64,000 bases of DNA from Terfezia claveryi. Its lineage: Eukaryota > Ascomycota > Pezizomycetes > Pezizales > Pezizaceae. Positions 54,728 through 64,000 of this stretch are shown one piece after another (positions within the stretch are counted from its first letter, which is position 1; each line of letters starts with the position of its first letter). Location of the stretch: assembly GCA_015179025.1 (NCBI GenBank), contig WHUX01000217.1, positions 1 through 64,000 of the forward strand, in the 5' to 3' direction. Both the position numbers and the translations under genes were made by a program. A model generated the notes under the pieces. The model ran no database searches. It saw nothing but the letters and a program-made list of their open reading frames with translations, and was not told the DNA's origin.

Positions 54728-55353
54728 CTATAATGGAGAACGTTTTATTGCTTATATAATTGCTTATATACTTTTGTATTTTCTATATTACCATTATGTT
54801 ATATAACAGAGCCTCTCAGTCAAAGGACTAGCCTTCTACTATTTCCTACTGCTTTATAAGCATCTATATTATTTAGAATTTGCAATAGGAAATTCTATGG
54901 AACTTGCCATATGAGCATACCTTCAGTATAGCTACATGACCTTTGTTTTAAACATATGAGTCACTACTATAGCTACATGACCTTTATTTTGTACAGTGCA
55001 TCACCTTCTAGTATGCTACTCTTTATTGTATTTATTTCCTTAGTTATTAGATCTCAGAGGAGTATAAATAGGCACTAGATTCCCTTTGGAATCCAACAAG
55101 CAAGAACAAGCACATAGTAGTAACTAAGCTTATATACTAATCAGATCAAGATCATATAGCTTAGATAGCATAAATTATATAAGATAGATTATACTAGTTA
55201 ATTACTGTTCCCTTTAGGAACATTCCATTTTGTAATCTCCCTACTCTTCTGAAGTCTTACCTTAGTAGAACCAAAATACATAAATATCTATACCTATGGA
55301 TATAGATTATATAAATAGTACTAAATAAATACTATCTAGTACCATTTATTATA
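54728..55353 (+). repeat. 5' LTR of A6
   Basis: It starts TATAATGGAG and ends TTATTATA, both terminal dinucleotides changed by transitions. TATAAATAGG is retained near 55064. Confidence 0.9.
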
Positions 55354-56196
55354 TTTTTTTTAACTTACTTACCTAATCTTTACTCTTAAATCTAAGGCCT
55401 AATCAACCTTCAGATACTTTATGACACTCAAGCAAGTATATACAATTCGACACATATACCTATACCTATAAACATGCATATATAAAATAATATTAATATT
55501 CAACTAGCTAGTAAATTATCTAATAATGAGATATTAGATTCTCAATTGTAGTACATCAACAAAAGATTTAGAAAGTAAGCTAAGCAGAGCTCTAATGGGC
55601 TGTAGTACCTCACATTAAACAATCCTACTCTCATTTACAATACTTTTCCCAATAATATCAAAACACTATCTTATACTTCTAGCAACTGCCATTACAGTTG
55701 TACCTATAATACCAGTATATTATAGAAAAACTAGCTCTCTAGGTCCTAGGAATAATTGGTCTAAACAACTAAGTATTACTATGCTAAGGCTCAAATCTCA
55801 CTACCTCCACTAAAGCCATTTCCTCCAGAAAAGAACTACCTCCATTAGAACCTTTCTTATGCCTAGATATTTTTACTCAGACCTCTGCACCCCTAACATC
55901 TACCTCAATACACCAATCAGAAAAAGTAACACTCTTGTCAGAAGAACTAGAACTACATTCTAGCCCAGTAGATAAAAAAAAACCAGGACTATGAGAAATA
56001 TCAAGATCCTGACATCTAGCCTCACCAATTGAGTAAGCCACCAAATCAACCAAACTATTAGTCAAATAGAGATCAGAAAGATTATCAGCTATCACACCAT
56101 TAGTACAGTAAAGTACTAAAGAGGAAAAGTAACTCGATAATCATATCGCATAACTAGCTGCATTTGGTTGCAGACAGATAATGAAATTAGATATTA
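55354..56196 (+). other. leader of A6
   Basis: It is homologous to the A1 leader. The complementary strand is open for 72 codons at 56095-55877, as in other copies. Confidence 0.7.
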
Positions 56197-59100
56197 ATGG
56201 TGTCTGAACTTAGTAAGAAGACTAAAAGGTTGAGGTGGTTAACTATATTACTTGAAGATATCAAGATATTAGTACAAGATACTCCTAAAAAGACTAGATT
56301 TATAGTTCCTAACACAGAAGGGGAAATAAATCTGCCTATGGATATAGAATGAGGAGAACTAGATAGAATAGGAACCAAACTATATTTTAGTATGGCATTG
56401 CCTCTTATGCTTGAAGAATTTTGGGATAGACATTTTCCAACAATTAAGGAGATTTCGAAATATACTTCCTCAATAGGACATGTCCAATAGTATTATCCTG
56501 ATGATACTTGACTTTTAATGGAAGCTATAGTGAAACACTATTTATAGCTACCACCATACTCATTTAAAGAAAAGGACTTAGAAATAAATGTATTTTTAAA
56601 TAAAGAATTAAAAAAACCTCTTGTTCCTCTTTTAAGGAAACTAAATTAAGTAATAAATAACTGGAAAGAAATAATAGCATTTATAATAAGTGGCACTCAT
56701 GTAAAAGAATCAGTACATACTACAGAGGATTTTTTCAATTCTAGCAAGGAACTTCCAAAAGTGTTTTTCAGAATACCAAAAGATTAATTAAAAGGTAAAG
56801 GTTAACATCAGGAAAGAATTATAGTTTGCCTTTAGTGGCATCCAGGGCGTCTGGCAGCGCCTGGTGGCGCCTGCTGGTACCCAAGGCACCTATAAAACAA
56901 GTACTATTTGTTTGCTGGGTGCCACTAAAGGCAAACAATAATTCCTTCCTGATGAAGTACTTGAGAAACTAGAAAGAAGGACTGAGTTAACCAAAGAACC
57001 AAGTAATAAAGACCAACCACTAGAAGATATACAACTACTGGAAGATGATAATAATCTAGATATAGGACTAGATGAAGAAAAGTAGAAATCTCAAGGAGAA
57101 GGATGAGATCCCGATGATAGCAGAGATGATAGCTCAGACTCTGATAAACTATTGTTAGTTGCTAGTTAACATTTAGTTAAAAAGCCTCAATGAGGAGAAT
57201 CATTTGAATACCAACAATGGGAATCTACTATAGGAATAGTTATAATGGGTAACTACAAGGCAACAAACCTTTTAAAAGGAATAAAGATTGATCTGCTAGA
57301 AAAAATAAAAGGAGAAGACAAAAAATGGTAAGACTCATAATATTTTAACTCTTAGGCCACAGCAATGCAATATTGGTCAGTTATTAAAGGAATAGATTTA
57401 GAAGGTATTTTAGCTTTAGAAATTATTAGATTCAGAATGGAAGGGAGTACACTTACTACTTATAATTAATTCCTAAGAAAGAAAGGGAAGGATACGAAAT
57501 TCTTCATCTTTATACTAGTGCTAGGAGATTTTCTGATACCTTCTACTAGTAAAGATATTTTATGGAAATGATAAAAGACAACTACATTATATAAAGACAG
57601 ACATTATATAGGAATTAAACAGTTGGCCAATTGGCTTACTGAAATACAAATTAAATTAATAGAAAAAATGGTAAACAATCAATATCATAGGAAGTAAAAA
57701 GAAGAAAGTTTTTTAATCACCTGCTACTATATATATTGGTAACATTAATTGCTTTAATTAAAGAAGAATGGTTATATAATCAACTTGTATATCAAGCAAA
57801 GTTATATGAAGCTTCAAACAAGAATATTACTTCACCATCTATACCAAATATATCCTGATGACAATACTCTTGGAATAAAAATTAGAGTCATAGTCTATAC
57901 AGAGATTAGAATTAACAACAAAAAACAGAATTTATTCCTAATAGCAATTTCAATGCTAAACCCAATATAGAAAAATAGAAAGACTCAGATTGGGACACTA
58001 TTATAATAAAATTAAATTAGAAGATGAAGATGTAATTGTTTAGAGACAAGAAATATCTATAGTGTTAGAACCCTGGACACTCTTACAAGGACTGCAGAAA
58101 ACAACAAAATAAGATACCTATGCATACAGCCATATAGGATTTAGCTATGCTAATAGCTACTAAGAATTAAACCAACAAAGATAAAATCAAGGAACAACTT
58201 TTATTAAGACAGGTACCTGATTTCAGCAAAGTATTTGTTAAAGCTAATGAACACCCTACACTAGTATTAATTGATCTCCAAATGAAGGGAGGAGATTTAA
58301 TTAATTCTCAATTTGTATATCTATACAATATAGCAACTAGAAGTATTAAGAAGAAATCATTAAGCATAGCAATTAAAGGCTCAAAAGGAATGATAGACAA
58401 AGCCTGTACTATCAAATTAGATTAGATAGGTTATATAAAAGAACAAATATTCTAGGTAGTACATTTGACTAGATGGGATATGATTTTAGGGGAACATGCT
58501 CTTAGTAAAGTAAAAGTAATAATTCCAGCTTATTAGAAACTAGTCACTATCCAACTGGAAAATATTCCTAGATTCCAACTAACTACATGGAAAGAATCTA
58601 GAACTATAGCAAATAGTATAAGATTAGCATATACTCAAGTTAGCTATAAATTAGTTATAGATTATAGTGAACTAAATAATTGGGAAATTATCAGTAATAT
58701 AAAAGACACTGATTTAGAAAAAGAACTCGTAATAGCTATTTCTACTGTACTGAAACAATTCAACCCTGTAATGGAGTTTCTCTTATTATTTTTAAAGACA
58801 ATTCCATAGGAATTGTCACTACTAAGACAAATTAATCACTCTATCAAACTAAAACCTGAAGCTACTTAGATACTAAAATAATAATCCTTAGGATATTAAT
58901 TTAGACAACAAATCCATGATAAATTAATTCAAGAAGAAGCATTAGGTCATATATATAGAGTAGAAAATAATACAAATACTGTAGTTATATTCATTATTCC
59001 TAAACAAAACAAACTAGAAGAAGCTAGACATATTAATAACTGTTAAGACTATAATTTAGCTATAGAACCAGACTATACCCTACTACCAGATATTAATGAA

Positions 59101-60325
59101 GCTATTAAACTAGTAGTGGAGAATCCTATTTAGACTAAGCTTCATTTAGCTGATAGATTTTTTAATGTCAGAAACAATAAGGAATTAGAATAATACTCTA
59201 CCTTTCTATATTACCTAGGATATTTTAGTAGTAGAGTTATATAATAAGGAGAACGTAATGCACCAGCTACCATAGTTCATGTTATACATGAAATTTTTAA
59301 AGATATAGTCTAGAAAGATTTAATTATCTATATTGATAATATTATTATTTTTTCCAAAATGTATGAGAAATATATAAAATTATTAACGTACTTCAACATT
59401 TATAGGATGAGAAATTATATCTCAAAGAAAGCAAATATCAGTGATTTACTCCAAGATTGGAAATCTTAGGATACATTTTAATATTAGACAGATTGCATGT
59501 AGATCTAAAGAAGAGAACTACTATATTAATATTTCTAACTTCTACTTGAAAAAAAAACCTTTGAGGATTCCTTGGAATTCTTAATTTTCTCAGTAGATTT
59601 ATTTTCAACTTAGCCTCATATATAAGTACCCTATCAGAACTGCAAGCAGAAACAAAGATATAGGAATAGATAGATACTCATAATATAGTATTTGAAAAAC
59701 TGAAGGAACTTATGAATTTCCCATATATTTTAAACCCCTAGAATAATGAGTCTAGTAAACCCAAATATTTAGTCTGTAATACTAGTGATGTAGGACTAGA
59801 ATTGTGGATAGGTTAAGGACTACTAATGTATATCAGACCATTATGTTTCTACTCAAGAAAATTTAATTTAGTATAACTTAATTATCCTAACTTATAAAAG
59901 AAATTATTGGTGATTATTAACTTATTGAAATTTTTTGAAGTACAATTAAGAGGTTATAAGTTTACAATCTTTACCGACTACAAACTATTAGTAACCTTCT
60001 ATACTTAAATGCTAACAAGTTAGAAATTGAGGTAATAGCAAGATTATCTAATGGAATTTAATACAAATATTCAGCATACTATAGGAAAGGAAAATTTGAC
60101 AGTAGATACTCTATCAAGAAAGCATAAATATGCCGATACTCCCATCATAGAGGATAATTATATTTCCAATAGCATCGATCCTCCTAACTATACCTACAAC
60201 TATAACATCTCTACAAATACTTCAAGAACTTTCTACTTACTAGAAACCTCCACTTAAAACAAAATGGTTTCTTACAAAGCTATTAACTTTAAGAATATTG
60301 ATTGTAACTTCAACAAATATCATAA
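56197..60325 (+). pseudogene. gag-pol of A6, truncated after RNase H
   Basis: ATG 56197 starts MVSELSKKTKRLRW. Gag (to about 58110), protease with GATCTCCAAATGAAGGG near 58270 (again Leu-Gln after the Asp), RT with YIDN at about 59331-59342 instead of YIDD, and RNase H (VDTLSRKHKY near 60105) follow. The last recognisable part, around NFNKYHN near 60310, is the first Cys/His motif of the extra region in A1, with Cys codons changed. Stops are dense; the MITE at 56806-56954 splits gag. Confidence 0.85.
56806..56954. mobile_element. MITE copy 2 in A6 gag (149 bp, 35-bp TIRs)
   Basis: Left end 56806-56840 and right end 56920-56954 are inverted copies matching at 33 of 35 positions (CATCAGGAA ... 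TTTAGTGGCA). A4 has the uninterrupted target GGTTAAGTAC; here it is GGTTAA-element-AAGTAC, a 2-bp AA duplication. The interior is GC-rich (GCGCCTGGTGGCGCC) and noncoding. AGTGGCATC and GGGCG-TC-TGG near the inside edge recur in copy 1. Confidence 0.9.
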
Positions 60326-62250
60326 TTCGCTTTCTTGAAAATACTTTTGGTGGGTCTACCTAAGTATTAGACAGGTTAGACATATTAGACTTCCAATATA
60401 AGAAGGAAGGTTTACTTCTTATCTATCTTTCTAATAGATGAATCGATTCTAGAATAGAAGATAGCTTATCTGTTGAGCTACTTTATATTAGGGCAGCTTG
60501 TCCAACTCAAAGACGCCCATAATACTGTATTTAGATTTGGAAAACAAAATATGAGTGAGTTTAGAAGTGGATGCTATAAAGATGTGATAGTTTAGATTAC
60601 TATCAGATATTATATATAGGGAGTATTACATATATGAGTACTTGCAATTTTCAGGTATGACAGTATCTCGCTAGTTTTCTTCTATGCCTTAACCTAAGTT
60701 ACAGATTATAATTGTTAGATTTCCCCTGTATTGAGTATTAGATTTCTGAAAAGGGTATAATGCTACATATAAAAGATAGCTCAATAGACCAGTTCTTTGT
60801 ATTTATTAGGAAGTGAGAAAAATGAGTAGGATCTAGACCTAACATAAAGTGACTTCTAGATCGTGAGTCTAAGCTCTTCTTGCTCCTAAGTATAGCCTTC
60901 TAAGTTCAAGTTGAATATATTAGTTGGTATATTACTAGTACTAGACTCAGTATGGTAAGTATATGGCTACCCTCTGCTAGTAGAGAGTGGTGGTGGTAAG
61001 GACTATATATATTATAGTTAGTTAGGCTCATCTTGATTTAGATGTGGGAGTGGTACTCACTTACTACCTTGAACTTAATAGATGTGCTATAGAACTTGAT
61101 AGGTATACTATAGAACTCAATAGGTATGTAGTAGAACTTAATAGGTGTGCTACCGAACATGGTGACTTTAGTGTACTATAATCGATTTGAAGTTTTCTGG
61201 CTGGACATTCTCTATCTAACTCAGTAAGTCTTTTGGAAGACAGAGCAAGATAGAGAGGCTGTAATACTTTATCCTCATCATCCTCCCCTTTAATATCCTC
61301 CTGAAATAAAGAGGATGTAACTGTTTGCTATCAGTTAACTCCTTAGGAGCATTAGGATATTATACAAGTAAACCAGAGGGACAAAGATAGAAAACAAGAG
61401 TACAGAAAGAGACAGGGAGAAGATAAGTAGAGAGAGGACAGAGGTACATAAGGATGTTGGATATATGAAGTTATAAATCTTAGATGTTAGATATGAAGGA
61501 AATATAGGGGTGAAGGTAGATAAGAAGTGGTTACTGGGTAAAATGCACATTTATTCTTTTATCTTAAGAAACACCTAACTTTATTATACTAAAACTCAAC
61601 TAACTATAAAAGTACTCAACTACTCAAAAAAAAAAAAACTAACTATAATCAACCCAACTAACTATAAAAAAAAATGTACCAACTATAAAGAAATTCCACT
61701 AACCAGACTAACTCCCAACATATAAAGTTACCTAGGCTATATATTGTAGGTTAGGTCACAATTCTAGGAGTTAGATATAGTAGATTTAGGCATGAGAGTA
61801 GGGGTGTACTAACTATTTAATACCTTCTATGCATATTGGGCTACATTCAACCTATGAACTTTGCTTACAAATCATCGAACTCTAAGATGTTAGTTTAACT
61901 GGGTAGTCTGACACTTTATATGTACAACTTGATTTATTTTGATAAGTTGCAGACTAGTGGTACATTTGGGCTGTTTAAGGTACCGAATATAGTAGTAATC
62001 CTCATCATCAGAGTCGATGATGCTAGTATTGGGAAAGAGATACTTATATTCCCTCTTTACTTCCTTTAGAGTTTCTTTCTAGTAGGCCACTCTTATATAT
62101 AGTTCATGCTTTCATTGTTCAAATATGTGGTCTGTTGTTGGTATGCAGCACTGATGGACTCTAGTAATATTATTTATATTAGTATTAGAATTCTCTACAA
62201 AATTATTATATTTGTTAAGTAGGTCAAATCTATCAAGATCAAAGTATAGT
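60326..62250. other. AT-rich tract without an assignable gene
   Basis: After the A6 break no family A, B or C sequence continues. A short decayed frame (LSVELLYIRAACPTQRRP near 60470-60540), a TATA-like ACATATAAAAGATAG near 60764, and repeats of AACTAACTATAA at 61590-61680 are the only structure I see. The open stretch on the minus strand at 61550-61335 is low complexity. Confidence 0.4.
61071..61154 (+). repeat. four 21-bp tandem repeats encoding a 7-residue unit
   Basis: GAACTTAATAGRTGTGCTATA-like units repeat four times with no length change. In one frame they read ELNRCAI, ELDRYTI, ELNRYVV, ELNRCAT and the frame continues to TAA at 61185. Confidence 0.7.
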
Positions 62251-62829
62251 TTAGCTCCAATGGGAGGAGGTGTTGGCCTTTAGGGGCATAGAATGCAGTA
62301 GAATGAATATATGCACTAGTTTTGCTTGCATTATCTGTAAGAAAGCCCTTACTTGTATATCAGAATTTAGACTTGTATAGTCTGCTGGGAATGTTAGGAT
62401 GGGAGCTATAGGGTCCTTAAGTACTCCCAAAATTTGGTGCACTTTTTTATTCACAGGAATATTAGCTTTCACCATATTCCATATACCATCTAGAGTCTTA
62501 TTCTCAATAATCCCCATATTTCTTCTATTCTTTATATCCTAAATCTACCCATTGATATTTATATACTCTCCTATCTTAAGATCACCTACCCAGAAAGCTA
62601 TAGTAGTCCCTGGGGCTTTACTACCATTAGACACTTTATTCTTTGCATCAGAGTTCTCATCAGACTATACCCTTTTATGGGTTCACTTAATTGCTAAATC
62701 TTTTGCAGTCTCAGAGTGCTTTTTAAGGCAATCCTATAGTAGTACTTCCAGTACCTTTTTGTAGTATTCAGAACCTAGAGCTAGTCAATTTCTTATAGTA
62801 CTCCTTATCCTAATGAAGTTTCGAGCCAT
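62251..62829 (-). pseudogene. decayed reading frame of unknown identity
   Basis: One minus-strand frame runs from ATG 62829-62827 (MARNFIRIRSTIRN) to TGA at 62253-62251, 193 codons with six in-frame TAG/TGA codons and no frame change. The last 88 codons are uninterrupted (MGIIENKTLDGIWNMVKANI to LLHSMPLKANT). Residues upstream (SYNKKDTLII) suggest that the frame began earlier. I do not recognise a domain. It could be an old transposon gene or a mutated host gene; the stop pattern matches that of the retrotransposons. Confidence 0.4.
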
Positions 62830-64000
62830 AATAATTAGAGTATCCTTCTTATTGTAGCTAGCTAAGGCCTAACTTCAGATTAATTGTTGTACACAATAGT
62901 CTTTTATAGCATTGCACTATGATATGAAATGGGCATCTCAAATGTCCTACTCTAAGTCAGTCTTTGTATTCTGAATTAAGTTTTTTAGAGTAACTATTCT
63001 TACTGACTTATTCCTAAGTATGTATTGTATTAGCCTATATATATTGGGTGAGAGTTAGAAATTTCTGTATAGAGCAATAAGTTCTTTTTGGTATTTACAG
63101 TTAACACAAAAATAGCTATAATAGCTGAAGTAGTCTTATTAAGCTGAAGTGGATACTAAGTATGTAAGAATAATAGGACTATAAGATAGGGTATACAAGA
63201 TCTCTTATACTACATTTCCAATCACTATATTGGAAAATATAACTATTAGTAGTTAAACTTCAAAACATAAAGAAAGTAATACAAGTATTAGGTCATGTTC
63301 AAACCCGATAGTACTAGGCTATCCAAAGAGATACTTGGCCTACAAATGTATACTCTAGTATGTACTATACATAGAAATATACATAATATAAACAACTTTG
63401 CTTTGAATACAATAAATATTAAGATTAATAGAGCAGCATTCTATATAGAATGTATTATAATAAATTTTATATATTATAAGTTGTAGTGTAGTAGTTAAGT
63501 TTTCATTATATATTTAAATTTTTTTTGGGTAGGTATCTAATATACAGATTTAATTGTTTACTCAGTCTTTGACTTTATTTTTTATATTTGCTAACTAATA
63601 TATAGCTTATTTATATCCAAACCTGACAGCTCTAGGCAAACTCCTAACAAGCTTGATATAAACTTCACTTTAATACTATTCACCAACAATACTACTCACT
63701 AAAGACAACATAAAATTATACAACCTCTGAAATGAACACTACCAAAATATACTATTCCTAGTATAATTATAAATATGCTTCTTAGAATATATATTCTAAT
63801 CATCTAGAGTACAAATATCATGATAAAGTTAGATAGATATTCACTCCTCCTATATGTCAGCCAACCTATAGTCTATAGTAAACTGAGGTCTCCCTTGAAA
63901 AAATAGATAAACAACTAAGTGGAGGATTGACCTATAAAGGTAAGGCTTCTTGCTAAAGTATTGCTGATATCTAACTGTTAAAGCTGAAGGGTTTTACAGA
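62830..64000. other. AT-rich tract, nothing assignable
   Basis: The sequence is dense in TA dinucleotides with no LTR boundary, long frame or RNA gene visible. The plus-strand stretch at 63295-63486 is open but isoleucine/asparagine-rich and not credible. Confidence 0.4.

Larger units (their letters stand above)
54728..60325 (+). mobile_element. A6: 5' LTR through RNase H of a family A element, carrying a MITE
   Basis: The LTR (54728-55353), leader, gag, protease, RT and RNase H follow A1. Homology ends near 60325 within the extra Cys/His region. Integrase, chromodomain and 3' LTR are absent. A 149-bp MITE sits in gag. Confidence 0.88.

Noticed and set aside
61335..61550. Minus-strand 71-codon ORF with hydrophobic residues
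   Set aside because: It is low-complexity Leu/Ser/Ile sequence in an AT-rich tract, without a start context or neighbours.
63295..63486. Plus-strand 63-codon ORF
   Set aside because: Asn/Ile-rich composition follows from AT content; nothing supports coding.

Overview
This is a fungal, repeat-derived window: nearly all of its 64 kb is decayed LTR retrotransposons inserted into one another. Filamentous Dikarya are likely; I cannot fix the phylum. I saw no intact host gene, tRNA or rRNA. Chromodomain Ty3/gypsy elements (chromoviruses), fungal-type Ty1/copia pieces, TA-rich sequence and stop codons at TGG, CAA, CAG and CGA positions point to a genome with RIP-like (repeat-induced, C-to-T on both strands) inactivation.

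Four recurrent families can be separated. Family A is a Tf1-like single-frame Gag-Pol chromovirus. Seven copies are present: A1 complete at 13466-22439, A2 minus at 3978-4051 plus 22636-26969, A3 26970-30047, A4 32859-36825, A5 minus 39999-41540, A7 54068-54727 and A6 54728-60325. Family B is another gypsy lineage with hairpin-rich LTRs and an extra third ORF: B1 minus 4052-22635, B2 30048-32858, B3 36826-39176. Family C has a -1 frameshift between gag and pol: C3 39177-39998, C2 43237-54067 and C1 47412-53584, the youngest and most complete. Two copia pieces (1-2142, and copia-D at 41541-43082) and one more chromovirus 3' end (2423-3739) complete the set. Three copies of a small terminal-inverted-repeat element (MITE) lie within or beside these.

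The layering can be read from target-site duplications. A1 lies in the 5' LTR of B1 (5-bp ACACT), B1 lies in the RNase H end of A2 (GTRGTA), and C1 lies in the 3' LTR of C2 (TTTAT). From 26970 to 40000 five successive plus-strand elements (A3, B2, A4, B3, C3) each keep only a 5' LTR and the gag-proximal part before the next one starts. From 60326 to the end the sequence is AT-rich and weakly informative, with one decayed reading frame of unknown nature at 62251-62829.

The most rewarding signals are regulatory or architectural: a textbook -1 frameshift cassette in C1 with a decayed homologue in C2; a candidate self-priming primer-binding site in family C; a palindromic motif shared by the LTRs of families B and C; a 441-codon third ORF with its own TATA-like box in B1; a zinc-finger-bearing insert between RNase H and integrase in A1; and a MITE family with 2-bp AA duplications. 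Nearly every protein gene is broken, so coding entries are given as pseudogenes.
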